Shown one piece after another: positions 16,741-25,795 of a DNA stretch of 57,738 nucleotides (its first letter is position 1; every line of letters begins with the position of its first letter). The translations under genes were made by a program, and so were the position numbers. The notes below the pieces were generated by a model. It saw only the letters and a list, made by a program, of their open reading frames with translations, made no database searches and was not told the DNA's origin. The DNA is from Candidatus Gastranaerophilales bacterium (GTDB lineage Bacteria > Cyanobacteriota > Vampirovibrionia > Gastranaerophilales > Gastranaerophilaceae): contig CALUWH010000013.1 of assembly GCA_944324435.1 (NCBI GenBank), forward strand, positions 1-57,738, read 5' to 3'.

Positions 16741-18126
16741 ATGGAAACAACGGTTACAAATAAAACATTAGAAAAACTAAAATACGAACTTGTCCGAGAT
16801 GGTATTGTTGCTTACGAGACTCTGGAGAAAGCAGAAGAGCTTGCAAATGTTCAGAGAATTAACATCGGGCAGGCGCTTATTAATTCCGGAATTCTGGCAG
16901 AAGATACGCTTCTGAAATTTTTGGAGAGCAAATTACATATACCCTATGTTAACCTTGAGGATTATTCTCCGGATACAAAATGTTTTAAATACGTTTCCTT
17001 TGCGGATGCAAGAAGATACAGAATTATTCCGCTTTTCAAGATAGAAGATGTCTTGACAGTTGCAATGGCAGACCCATTGGACTTGTTTGCAATAGATAAA
17101 ATTATAGAAACAGCAGAATGCTCGATTGAGCCTGTCATAGCGTCAGAATCAAGCATCATGAAAAAGATTGATGAGTATTACAAAGTTGCTGACACTGTAG
17201 ACAGCATTACTTTATCCGAAGAATACGAAGATTTTGACTGGACAGAAGAACTTCATAAAGAAGAGGCCGGCGAAGAACATATCCAGAGAGTTATTCGCGC
17301 AATATTAAAACAGGCAATAATTGAAGATGTTCACGAGGTGAATTTTGAGCAGACAGAGGAAGGTTTAAAAGTTGTATTCAAACAAAACGGCGAATCAATG
17401 GATAAGGGTACAATTCCTGCGATTCTTAACTCTGCTTTTGTATCAAAGCTCAAAACGCTTTCTAATCTGGATTCTACGGTTTGCGAAATTCCGCAGCTCG
17501 GCAAATTGTGTTTTAAAGTTGAAAATACAATGTTAATCGCCTCTGTTTCATCATTCCCGACGATTATGGGCGAGAGAATTTCTCTCAAAATTTACAAACC
17601 GCCTCAGAGGCTGGATAAAATTATTACCGATGAAAAACAGAGAAGTATTTTAACCCAATCACTTTCTGCCCCAGGGATTATACTTGTGTGCGGTTCTCCG
17701 TTGAGCGGAAAAACTCACATAATTTATTCTCTTCTTATGGAAGCTTCCGAAAGTCATAAGAATATTATGACAATAGAATCTATTGCAAAATATGAGCTCA
17801 AAGGTGTGAATCAGTGCGAACTTAACGAAAACATCGGTTTCAATATGGATAAGGCGCTCAGGTATGTTGAATTTCAGTCTCCTGATATTATTTATCTGGA
17901 AGGTGTAAAAACAAGAGACGCATTTGAATTTTTATCAGAGCTTTATTACAACGACAAAACCGTAATTACTGAATTTATGGCAAACAATATGACGGATTTG
18001 AGACAGAAACTCGCATTTGATGATTTTCAGTCCTTCAAATCCCTTGTTACTTGCCTTGTGTTTATTCACTCCAAAGACAGTATAGAAGTTTTTGACAAAA
18101 CAACCTTGCAAAAATATCTTGCATAG
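16741..18126 (+). CDS. Degenerate GspE/PilB-like ATPase with MshEN-type N-terminus
   Basis: 461 residues; AAAAGGA precedes ATG 16741. Residues ~1-150 are an MshEN/T2SSE_N-type module (INIGQALINSGILAEDTL, then IPYVNLEDY). From ~180 on it follows the secretion/pilus ATPase fold. Walker A (GSPLSGKT) is intact. The Asp box is TIESIAK instead of TIEDPxE, Walker B reads PDIIYLEGVKTRD, the His box lacks its His (TVITEFMANN), and the tetracysteine zinc insert is absent. It is ~100 residues shorter than typical PilB. It may bind ATP and perhaps c-di-GMP but is unlikely to be an ordinary pilus motor (inference). No other pilus genes are nearby. Confidence 0.8.
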   Translation: METTVTNKTLEKLKYELVRDGIVAYETLEKAEELANVQRINIGQALINSGILAEDTLLKFLESKLHIPYVNLEDYSPDTKCFKYVSFADARRYRIIPLFKIEDVLTVAMADPLDLFAIDKIIETAECSIEPVIASESSIMKKIDEYYKVADTVDSITLSEEYEDFDWTEELHKEEAGEEHIQRVIRAILKQAIIEDVHEVNFEQTEEGLKVVFKQNGESMDKGTIPAILNSAFVSKLKTLSNLDSTVCEIPQLGKLCFKVENTMLIASVSSFPTIMGERISLKIYKPPQRLDKIITDEKQRSILTQSLSAPGIILVCGSPLSGKTHIIYSLLMEASESHKNIMTIESIAKYELKGVNQCELNENIGFNMDKALRYVEFQSPDIIYLEGVKTRDAFEFLSELYYNDKTVITEFMANNMTDLRQKLAFDDFQSFKSLVTCLVFIHSKDSIEVFDKTTLQKYLA

Positions 18127-18177
18127 AAGCCTGACACAACCTTTAAAAGAATCTCTTTTTCTTGCGGTAAGAGGATA

Positions 18178-19167
18178 CTATTTTAAAATCTTCGAAACAA
18201 TATCATCAGCGGATATTTTTAAGCATTCCAATGTCTCGCAAGTAGTTTGGCGCTTTTCCCACAAACAAGGCCTGAGTGGGCATTTGCAATTCTCATTTTT
18301 TATCGGGATAACTTTTTCGTTTTGTGGGATTAATTTTTTATCATCGGTTGAGCCGAAAATTACATACGTTTTTACACCCAGAGAAACCGCAATATGAAGC
18401 GGAGCAGAATCCGAACATAAAAATTTTTCAGCACCTGAAATTAGTTCTGCAAGCTCTTTTAGGTTTTTTGTTTGTCCGAACATATTAATATATTTTTCTG
18501 CCGGAACACATTTCACAATAGTTTCAATTGTTTCTCTGTCATCCGGTCCTCCTGCAAGGATTACTTTTTTGCCTGAATCCGCAAGCTTTTCTACGACTTC
18601 TGCCCAGCAAGATGCCGGAATTGTTTTTATCATATTTTTTTTAACGCTCAGCAGGCTTACCCCCGGATGAACCAGAATGGTATTCGGCTCAACTTCTCGC
18701 TTGTCAATATTAATCTCCGGAAGTTCCGTATTAAACCTGGTGATATCTCTGACTAAATCGTGATACATCTTTGCCGCGTATTGGTTTTTATTGAGTTTTA
18801 TAGCATTAGTCAATAAGATTTCGCTGAGCTTTCCTGAATTATAACCGTATCTTTTTTTTATAAAGGTTAAAAATAAAAATATTGAAATAAATTTATTTGA
18901 GCCCGATGAGATAACTATATCGAATCTTTTTGTCCAAATCTTAAACAAAAGTTTTAATAATTCCCAATACCTGCTTTTGCCTTTTATATCGGCAAAGAGG
19001 GTGTAGTCAATAATGTTTGTAAGGCTCATAATGCCTTTGCTTCTGGGCTCTAAAGCCAGTGTTATTTCAGATTCCGGAAACTCTTTTTTTAAAGAGATAA
19101 TCGACGGTAAAAATAAAATTTCATCACCCAAACCGCCAAAATTTATAAACAAAATCTTCTTTTTCAT
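18178..19167 (-). CDS. Glycosyltransferase family 9 (heptosyltransferase-like)
   Basis: 329 residues from ATG 19167 (KKKILFINFGGLGDEILFLPSI), where the family alignment begins. Longer in-frame starts reach into the divergent promoter region. The N-terminal GGLGDEILFLPS nucleotide-sugar loop, central ILVHPGVSLLSVKK, and C-terminal LCSDSAPLHIAVSLGVKTYVIFGSTDD (with donor-site residues) are typical of WaaF/WaaC/RfaF relatives. It probably adds a heptose or related sugar to a lipid-linked surface glycan at the inner membrane. The C-terminus is Cys-rich (CKCPLRPCLW, then TTCETLECL), as in many GT9 proteins. Confidence 0.92.
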   Translation of the reverse strand: MKKKILFINFGGLGDEILFLPSIISLKKEFPESEITLALEPRSKGIMSLTNIIDYTLFADIKGKSRYWELLKLLFKIWTKRFDIVISSGSNKFISIFLFLTFIKKRYGYNSGKLSEILLTNAIKLNKNQYAAKMYHDLVRDITRFNTELPEINIDKREVEPNTILVHPGVSLLSVKKNMIKTIPASCWAEVVEKLADSGKKVILAGGPDDRETIETIVKCVPAEKYINMFGQTKNLKELAELISGAEKFLCSDSAPLHIAVSLGVKTYVIFGSTDDKKLIPQNEKVIPIKNENCKCPLRPCLWEKRQTTCETLECLKISADDIVSKILK

Positions 19168-19205
19168 ATATTTTTTGTACTGTAAAAACATTCTGTTTTC
19201 AATAA

Positions 19206-19234
19206 TTGATTTCTTGTCATGCTTAAAATATAAT
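19206..19234 (+). promoter_or_regulatory. Promoter of the LCP-family gene
   Basis: TTGATT (19206-19211), 17-bp spacer, TATAAT (19229-19234). Predicted start is near 19241, leaving a ~20-nt leader with AGAGAG before ATG 19262. TTGATT recurs as -35 at 28904 and 48540. Confidence 0.65.
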
Positions 19235-19261
19235 TCTTTAGTATAGAGAGTAATAAACGAA

Positions 19262-20554
19262 ATGAAGATAGCAGACAATAATCAGCAAGAAGAATACAAA
19301 GCTTTTTTAAAAAATATTCGTGAAGAAAAAGAAGAAACCTCTAATTTTGCAAAACTTTTATTTACGATAGTTCTGGCTGTTTTATGCGCAGTAATAGTTT
19401 GTGTGACCCTTGTTGAAAATAATTTTTTCATGCAAGAAAAATCCGATGAAGGTTTTATTTCTCAAAAGCAGAGAAAAACCTTTGAGGTTCCCTTTTCTCC
19501 CAGACGACAAAACATTCTGCTTCTGGGGGTAGATTCAAATGGTACGGGTGCTGATATCTGGGAGGGTACTCGTTCGGATACAATAATTATCGTGAATATT
19601 GATCCTAAGACTCATTCAATAAATGCAATATCAATTCCCCGAGACAGCAAGGTCTATCTGCCTGATAATAAAGGTATTCAAAAAATTAATTCAGCCCACG
19701 CAATAGGTGGTGTAAATCTGGTAAAAAAAACACTTAAAGAGACATTTGGAATAAAAATAGATAAATATATTATTGTGCATGACGAAGCCGTTGAAAAAAT
19801 AGTTGATGCGCTCGGCGGAATCCCGATTTATGTTGAAAAACCCATGAAATATCACGATTATGCCGGAAAACTGCATATTAATCTGGAAAAAGGAAATACC
19901 GTACTCAACGGCAAGCAGGCTGTCGGTTATTTGAGATACAGAAAAGACGGACTCGGTGATATAGGCAGAACTCAACGCCAACAGTGGTTTATGAGAAGTC
20001 TGTTTGAAAAGCTTCACTCTCCGCAGTCTATCGCAAAAATTCCCGAGGTATTGAATATTTGTAATACTTATGTCAAAACTGATATGAGTTTTTATGAACT
20101 TTCGCAATACGCGGCATTTGCACGCAGTGTAGATGAAAATAAGATTGAAATAGCGACTCTTCCCGGAGCCCCCAACCAGCGAGGATACATTAGCTACTGG
20201 ATTCTTGACCCTAAAAAAACGCAGGAAGTTATCAACAGAATGATTTACCGTGATAAACCGACTTTAGACGGAACAAAGTTTAAGGCAGGTATTATGTATT
20301 CACCCAAAAAAGAAGAAGAAGCTCAGGCTATGAAAGATAAACTGACTGAACTCGGGTTTGAAGTAAATATGCTCAAAATTACCCATCTTTCTCACTCAAG
20401 ATTTGTTGCAAATAAAAATGCTGTAACCGTTGATTTCTACAACTGGCTTCAAAAGAAAATGCCTGAATTAAACAATATGCAATTTATATACGACCCGACG
20501 GAAATGTTTTCTGTCGGAAGTGATTTTACTCTTGTCTTGGCAGAAGGGGGGTAA
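19262..20554 (+). CDS. LytR-CpsA-Psr (LCP) family glycopolymer ligase
   Basis: 430 residues. A cytoplasmic N-terminus of ~30 residues is followed by one membrane span (LLFTIVLAVLCAVIVCVTLV). The LCP core shows the expected Arg/Asp positions: GTRSDTIIIV, SIPRDSKVYLP, INSAHAIGG, and RYRKDGLGDIGRTQRQ. Residues ~335-430 form a LytR_C domain (KAGIMYSPKK onward). LCP enzymes transfer undecaprenyl-linked glycopolymers to peptidoglycan or proteins on the outer face of the inner membrane. It is divergent from a GT9 glycosyltransferase, which could help make the polymer it transfers (inference). It converges with gcvPB. Confidence 0.95.
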   Translation: MKIADNNQQEEYKAFLKNIREEKEETSNFAKLLFTIVLAVLCAVIVCVTLVENNFFMQEKSDEGFISQKQRKTFEVPFSPRRQNILLLGVDSNGTGADIWEGTRSDTIIIVNIDPKTHSINAISIPRDSKVYLPDNKGIQKINSAHAIGGVNLVKKTLKETFGIKIDKYIIVHDEAVEKIVDALGGIPIYVEKPMKYHDYAGKLHINLEKGNTVLNGKQAVGYLRYRKDGLGDIGRTQRQQWFMRSLFEKLHSPQSIAKIPEVLNICNTYVKTDMSFYELSQYAAFARSVDENKIEIATLPGAPNQRGYISYWILDPKKTQEVINRMIYRDKPTLDGTKFKAGIMYSPKKEEEAQAMKDKLTELGFEVNMLKITHLSHSRFVANKNAVTVDFYNWLQKKMPELNNMQFIYDPTEMFSVGSDFTLVLAEGG

Positions 20555-20604
20555 AATGTGCCGGAAACAGCCATAATTTAATGAAGTGCCCGTACAATTA
20601 AAAT

Positions 20605-22026
20605 TTAGCCTTTATATATTAAATCCGGATGTCTTGCAGCTTGAGTTTCATCAACTTTTTTCACAGGAGTTTTCCGAGGTGATTTCAACACATCTTCCGG
20701 ATTCTCCTTAATTTCTTCTGCTATTTTGAGCATTATATCAACAAAATTATCCAAAACCTCTTTTGATTCGGATTCAGTCGGCTCTATCATAAGTGCTTCG
20801 TGAACAATCAGAGGAAAATAAACCGTCGGCGGATGGCAGTTAGAATCCATAAGTCTTTTTGCGATTCCTAATGTCGACACTCCCTGATGGTGCTGACGTT
20901 CGCCTGAAAGAACAAATTCGTGCATACAAGGCTCGTCATAAGGCAAGTCATAGGCGGCTTTTAGTTTTTCTTTCAGATAATTTGCGTTTAAGACAGCATC
21001 AGCACTTGCAAGTTTAAGGTTTTTACCCATCATTAGAATATAAGCATAAGCTCTAACCAGAACTCCAAAGTTCCCGTAGAAACTTCTTACTTTTCCGATA
21101 GAGTGCTTGATGTTATAATCGCGTCTGTATTTTCCGTCTTCAAAAACTATAACAGGCGACGGCAAATAGTCTCTTAAATTTTCGACAACGCAAACCGGGC
21201 CAGCTCCGGGGCCGCCTCCTCCGTGCGGAGTTGCAAATGTTTTATGCAAATTAAGATGCACTACATCAAATCCCATTAAAGCAGGATTTGTCCAGCCCAT
21301 AACCGCGTTAAAATTAGCGCCGTCGTAGTATAAAAGTGAGCCGTTATCGTGCATAAGCTTGGATATCTCTAAAACTTTTTCTTCAAAAATTCCGAGAGTA
21401 TTTGGGTTTGTCATCATTATTGCAGCGACATTTTCATCCAGAAGTTCTTTTAAGGCATCTATATCAACCTGTCCTTTTGAATTTGACTTAACTTCCACTA
21501 TTTCAAATCCGCACATTTTAGCACTAGCAGGGTTTGTACCGTGGGCAGAGTCAGGAACAATTACTTTTACCCTGTTTGTTTCGCCCTTCACTTCAAAATA
21601 TTTTTTAATAATCATCATCCCGGTTAATTCACCATGAGCACCGGCAGCAGGCTGGAGTGTTACGGCATCCATTCCCGTTATGTGTTTTAAGGCTTCTTGA
21701 AGCCTGAACATTAATTCCAAAGCTCCCTGCGCATCGTCGTCAGACTGAAGCGGATGAAGGTTCGCAAACCCTTCTAACGAAGCCAGAAGTTCGTTAACTT
21801 TCGGATTATACTTCATTGTGCAGGAACCGAGCGGATAGAATCCTTTTTCTATACAGAAATTTCGGTCGCTTAGTTCTTTGTAATGCCTGAGCACTTCAAG
21901 TTCGCTTAACTGCGGAAGGCCGATTTTACCTTCCCTCAAAAAATCTTTAGGCAAAAAATCTCCGAGATTATAATCCCCAACACAAATCCCATCAGCACCG
22001 CTGCTTTTTTCAAATATTGTCTTCAT
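20605..22026 (-). CDS. gcvPB: Glycine dehydrogenase (P protein) subunit 2
   Basis: 473 residues, matching the C-terminal half-size subunit of the split glycine decarboxylase. PLP-site Lys is in NLHKTFATPHGGGGPGAGP. FYPLGSCTMKYNP near residue 60 and DSAHGTNPASA are diagnostic. It catalyses PLP-dependent decarboxylation of glycine as part of the glycine cleavage system. The gcvPA, gcvT and gcvH partners are not in this window. The ATG at 22026 lies within the 3' end of the sigma factor gene (17-nt overlap), so expression is coupled to that regulator, an uncommon pairing. Confidence 0.97.
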   Translation of the reverse strand: MKTIFEKSSGADGICVGDYNLGDFLPKDFLREGKIGLPQLSELEVLRHYKELSDRNFCIEKGFYPLGSCTMKYNPKVNELLASLEGFANLHPLQSDDDAQGALELMFRLQEALKHITGMDAVTLQPAAGAHGELTGMMIIKKYFEVKGETNRVKVIVPDSAHGTNPASAKMCGFEIVEVKSNSKGQVDIDALKELLDENVAAIMMTNPNTLGIFEEKVLEISKLMHDNGSLLYYDGANFNAVMGWTNPALMGFDVVHLNLHKTFATPHGGGGPGAGPVCVVENLRDYLPSPVIVFEDGKYRRDYNIKHSIGKVRSFYGNFGVLVRAYAYILMMGKNLKLASADAVLNANYLKEKLKAAYDLPYDEPCMHEFVLSGERQHHQGVSTLGIAKRLMDSNCHPPTVYFPLIVHEALMIEPTESESKEVLDNFVDIMLKIAEEIKENPEDVLKSPRKTPVKKVDETQAARHPDLIYKG

Positions 22027-22648
22027 TTTCTATCTGTTCCTGCTTCAATAATTCTTTTTTTATTTTTTCTAACGCGTTTTGAATAATTCTTGAAATTCTG
22101 GACTGTGATATGTTAAATTCAGCAGAAATATCTTTCAGCTTTTTATCATAAAAATATTTTGCCTCAATCAAATCCTGTTCGCGCTGTGTGAGCTTCTTCA
22201 TAATTTCACATATCCTGTTTTTAAGCTCCACAATCTCTGCCTTCTCCTCAGGTGTTCTTGAAGAATCCTTAATCAATGTCGGATTGTCGGCTTCTGCCAT
22301 TTCTTCTATTGACAAAATCGTCTTGTAGACAGCGTCTTTTATTTTTTCCTGTTCATTTTCCTGATTTTTCATCACATACCACTTGTAACGGCGGCGCATT
22401 TCGTTTCTGATTGCCCACTTGATAGCCTTGGTAAGGTATGCCTGATTGTACATTTCACTTGAGTTTGAATTATTTATAAGATAATAAACAGTGTAAGTTG
22501 CAAGATTTATAACTTCTGAAAGCTCAATTAAACCAAGAGAAGAAAACTTTTTATATTCCACTTTTGATATTGTCTCTATTAAGTCTTTGTACTGAGAAAG
22601 ATTAGCCCTCTGCTCCCTCTCTCTGTTTATTGAATCTAAGTCTTTCAT
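22010..22648 (-). CDS. FliA/WhiG-like alternative sigma factor
   Basis: 212 residues. Region 2-like sequence at ~50-95 (YLTKAIKWAIRNEMRRRYKW). Region 4 at ~148-200 contains LTQREQDLIEAKYF and a helix-turn-helix (LKDISAEFNISQSRISRIIQNALEKIK), closest in style to FliA/sigma28 and sporulation-type sigmas. Region 3 is short. It probably directs RNA polymerase to a special regulon. Flagellar genes elsewhere in the window make a motility role plausible (inference). On the minus strand TATATT lies 7 nt before ATG 22648 with no clear SD. Confidence 0.88.
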   Translation of the reverse strand: MKDLDSINREREQRANLSQYKDLIETISKVEYKKFSSLGLIELSEVINLATYTVYYLINNSNSSEMYNQAYLTKAIKWAIRNEMRRRYKWYVMKNQENEQEKIKDAVYKTILSIEEMAEADNPTLIKDSSRTPEEKAEIVELKNRICEIMKKLTQREQDLIEAKYFYDKKLKDISAEFNISQSRISRIIQNALEKIKKELLKQEQIENEDNI

Positions 22649-22697
22649 ACCTTATAATATACAGAAAATAACATGTAAATGCAAGACAGTTCTAAAT

Positions 22698-22726
22698 TTT
22701 ACAATTGTGTTAAATTATGTTAATAT
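22698..22726 (+). promoter_or_regulatory. Strong sigma70-type promoter for the exported protein-GH57 pair
   Basis: TTTACA (22698-22703), 17-bp spacer ending in TGT, TAATAT (22721-22726), so the -10 is also extended. Leader ~17 nt with AGAGAGGG before ATG 22751. Confidence 0.65.
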
Positions 22727-22750
22727 GTAGGGTAAAGAGAGGGTAAATAA

Positions 22751-23263
22751 ATGAAATATTTCAAATACATAAAATCAGTCATGCTTGTTGCATTCAGTGC
22801 TATGGTATTAACAACAAGTGCTGCATATCTTGAGACCGCAACGGCGGCTCCTGCAGCTGCTCCGCCGGCAGCGAATACTGCAACAAAAACTGTATATCAA
22901 GTTTCACCGCTTACGGTTGTAAATTCGCCAAAGAGTTATTTGAATAAGACTGTTCTTATGAAAGCTAAGTTTGATAAGTTTGCAACTCTGGGCCTTGATT
23001 ATAAACCGGCCTTCAAGTCTTCTGATGACTATATCTCTTTTTTGATAAAGCGTGACGATACTCAATATGATATTCCGCTTTCAGAGATGAAACTATTTTT
23101 AAAGAGAGATGAAGCTGAAAAATTTATTGACTTGAAGACAAATGATGAAATAGAAATTAAAGGTGTTGTATTTTCAGACGCTCTGGGCGATGCCTGGGTC
23201 GATGTACAACAGTTAACAATCAAAACAAAAGCACCGGAAACGGATAAGAACGGAGTAAAATAA
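22751..23263 (+). CDS. Small exported protein, OB-fold-like
   Basis: 170 residues. A signal peptide (basic MKYFKYIKS, then hydrophobic VMLVAFSAMVLTT) precedes an Ala/Pro-rich linker (TAAPAAAPPAAN). The mature part has a beta-rich pattern starting VYQVSPLTVVNSPKSYLNKTVLMKAKF and containing DEIEIKGVVFSDALGDAWVDV, reminiscent of the tRNA_anti-like OB fold of periplasmic stress proteins (tentative). Function unknown. The following GH57 gene starts 1 nt after its stop, so the two are co-expressed although the GH57 enzyme has no signal peptide. Confidence 0.85.
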   Translation: MKYFKYIKSVMLVAFSAMVLTTSAAYLETATAAPAAAPPAANTATKTVYQVSPLTVVNSPKSYLNKTVLMKAKFDKFATLGLDYKPAFKSSDDYISFLIKRDDTQYDIPLSEMKLFLKRDEAEKFIDLKTNDEIEIKGVVFSDALGDAWVDVQQLTIKTKAPETDKNGVK

Positions 23264-23264
23264 T

Positions 23265-25781
23265 ATGCCGGAACTGCAAGAAAAAGAAAAAGATAAAAAA
23301 GAAAAGAAAAAGGTTTTTTTAACGATACATGGGCACTTCTATCAGCCGCCAAGAGAAAATCCCTGGCTGGAAGCTATTGAGCAGCAGGATAGTGCACAGC
23401 CTTTCCACGATTGGAATGAGAGGGTTAATGCAGAGTGCTATAATCCGAATTCAGTATCAAAAATTGTTGATTCCAAAAATCAAATTTTGAATGTTGTTAA
23501 CAACTATGAATATATAAGCTACAACTTTGGTCCGACTCTTCTGTCCTGGATGGAAGAATTTGCTCCGCTTGCTTATGAAAGAATCATTAAAGCCGATATT
23601 AATTCTCGCAGAATGCACTCCGGGCACGGTAATGCGATTGCGCAAGTATATAACCATATGATTATGCCGCTTGCAAACGAAAGAGACAAGCAGACGCAGG
23701 TAAAGTGGGGAATTAAGGATTTTGAATACCGATTCGGAAGAAAACCGGAAGGAATTTGGCTTGCAGAAACCGCGGTTGATGATGATACATTGAGAGTTCT
23801 TGTGGAGAACGATATCAAATTTACGATACTTTCTCCTTACCAGGCTCAAAGAATCAGAAAAGAGGGCGAAGAAACCTGGCAGGATGTAAGCTGGGGTAAT
23901 ATTGACCCTGCACGTTCCTACAGATATTATATTAAATCTGCTCCGGGCAAATTTATTGACCTGTTTTTCTATGACGGTGCAATTTCTCGTTCTGTTGCGT
24001 TCGATGAATTATTAACCGACGGAAACAAATTCGTAAATCGTCTAAAGGACGGTATTTCAGACTTGAGAAATTATGACCAGCTAGTACATATTGCAACTGA
24101 TGGCGAAAGCTACGGCCACCATACAAAATTCGGAGATATGGCGCTTGCTTATGCAATGAAATTGAGAGTTCAGGATGCAGGATTTACAATCACAAATTAC
24201 GGCGAATATTTAGAAAAATACAGAAGCGACTGGGAGGTTGAAATCAAGCCTGTATCATCCTGGAGCTGCTTCCACGGCGTAGGCCGCTGGTGCGAAGATT
24301 GCGGCTGCTCAACAGGCGGACATCCGGGCTGGAATCAAAAATGGAGAAAACCGCTCAGAGACGCGCTTGACCATCTAAGAGATGAGACTATAGCGCTGTA
24401 TCACAGGCATGCTAAAAAATATTTTCTTAACCCTCAAGAAGCACGTGATAATTACATAAGCGTAATTTTAGACAGAAGCGATATAAGTGTTAAGAATTTT
24501 CAGGAAGAATATTTTGTTCCTGATTTGGATGAAGAACAAAGAGTTCATGCAATGGAGCTTTTGGAAATCCAGAGACAGGCAATGCTGATGTACACAAGCT
24601 GCGGCTGGTTCTTCTCTGAAATCTCCGGAATTGAGACTGTTCAGATTATGAAGTATGCAGCAAGGGTTATGCAGCTTGCAAAATCATTTACCAAAAAGGA
24701 TTTGGAAACACCGTTTTTGGAAATCTTGAAGGATGCAAAGAGTAATATTCCGGAATTTGGCACAGGAAAGGATGTTTTTGAAAAGTTTGTAAAACCTTCT
24801 GTTGTTACAGCAAAACAGATTGTAAGTTTGTGGGCAATATCATCTCTTTATGCGGATATTGAAGATGAGGAGAGTGTTTATTGCTATCAAATCAGAAAAC
24901 ATTCTTATAAGAGCGTTACAAAGGGAAATTCCAAGCTTGTAATCGGGCATATCGAGGTGGAATCTAAGGTTACTTTAGAAAAATCCAATATGATATTTGC
25001 TCTTCTACAATTTTCTGGCGGAGATTTCCATTGTGCGATAAAAGAATACTCTGAGAACTTTGGTGATATACAAAAAGAATTGATAAGAACTTATCTCGTA
25101 TCACCGCTTACGGAGATTATCAGAAGCATTGACAGTTACTTTGGAACTGAATACTTTACGCTTAAAGACATATTTATTGAAGAAAGACGCAAGATTCTTC
25201 AAACAATGCTTAAAGGCAAGCTGCAAATCTTCGCTAACACTTATGCTTCAATGTATGAGGAGGGCAAAGGCTCTATTTATCAAATGCAGACGCTCGGGCT
25301 TGAGATTCCGAAAGAATTCAAAATTTCAGCGCAGTATGTTCTTACTAATCAGTTTAATGAGTTGTTTGTTGACTCTCGCGGATTTTTGGATGCAGATATT
25401 ATCCAGCAGGCGTGTGACATTAACTTTGAGGCCAAAAGAATTGGTATTGAAATAGATAAAACGCCAACTTCTAAGATATTCAGCAAAAAGGTTGCGCAGA
25501 ATATCAACAGGCTTTCATACGCTCTTGACCTGCAGCAGGTTGACGCTACGCTTGAACTTCTGGATTGCATTTCAAAACTGGAAATTAAGGTTGATATTGC
25601 AGAAGCACAAAGCTACTATTTCTCAAAAATAGTTACAAATCTTGAAGAATTGATTAAGAGCATCAGCTGTCAGGCAGATAGAGATTTGCTTGTTATGCTG
25701 TTTGAAATAGGTGAAAACCTTAATATCAATATGGATTACTACAAGCAAATGTTCAACAGAGCGCTTGTGGGGAAAAGCTAA
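23265..25781 (+). CDS. Glycoside hydrolase family 57 with DUF3536-type C-terminus
   Basis: 838 residues. GH57 regions are visible: HGHFYQPP (H22, H24) as region 1, GIWLAETAVD with likely nucleophile E168 as region 3, and ATDGESYGHH with likely acid/base D279 as region 4. HGVGRWCEDCGCSTGGHPGW is an extra Cys-rich segment, typical of the DUF3536 subfamily. The C-terminal ~450 residues are alpha-helical. The family acts on alpha-glucans (amylase, branching or transferase chemistry); the exact activity cannot be told. The N-terminus is Lys/Glu-rich with no signal peptide, so cytosolic, likely in glycogen/maltodextrin metabolism. Confidence 0.93.
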   Translation: MPELQEKEKDKKEKKKVFLTIHGHFYQPPRENPWLEAIEQQDSAQPFHDWNERVNAECYNPNSVSKIVDSKNQILNVVNNYEYISYNFGPTLLSWMEEFAPLAYERIIKADINSRRMHSGHGNAIAQVYNHMIMPLANERDKQTQVKWGIKDFEYRFGRKPEGIWLAETAVDDDTLRVLVENDIKFTILSPYQAQRIRKEGEETWQDVSWGNIDPARSYRYYIKSAPGKFIDLFFYDGAISRSVAFDELLTDGNKFVNRLKDGISDLRNYDQLVHIATDGESYGHHTKFGDMALAYAMKLRVQDAGFTITNYGEYLEKYRSDWEVEIKPVSSWSCFHGVGRWCEDCGCSTGGHPGWNQKWRKPLRDALDHLRDETIALYHRHAKKYFLNPQEARDNYISVILDRSDISVKNFQEEYFVPDLDEEQRVHAMELLEIQRQAMLMYTSCGWFFSEISGIETVQIMKYAARVMQLAKSFTKKDLETPFLEILKDAKSNIPEFGTGKDVFEKFVKPSVVTAKQIVSLWAISSLYADIEDEESVYCYQIRKHSYKSVTKGNSKLVIGHIEVESKVTLEKSNMIFALLQFSGGDFHCAIKEYSENFGDIQKELIRTYLVSPLTEIIRSIDSYFGTEYFTLKDIFIEERRKILQTMLKGKLQIFANTYASMYEEGKGSIYQMQTLGLEIPKEFKISAQYVLTNQFNELFVDSRGFLDADIIQQACDINFEAKRIGIEIDKTPTSKIFSKKVAQNINRLSYALDLQQVDATLELLDCISKLEIKVDIAEAQSYYFSKIVTNLEELIKSISCQADRDLLVMLFEIGENLNINMDYYKQMFNRALVGKS

Positions 25782-25795
25782 AAATTTCTTTGTGA

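Noticed and set aside
16533..16771. Two overlapping plus-strand frames in the gap before the degenerate ATPase
   Set aside because: They run through the dispersed repeat and the CTTCAC array, lack SD sequences and have no protein-like composition.
19168..19278. Longer N-terminus for the family 9 glycosyltransferase
   Set aside because: It would run across the divergent LCP promoter and start codon; the family alignment begins at ATG 19167.
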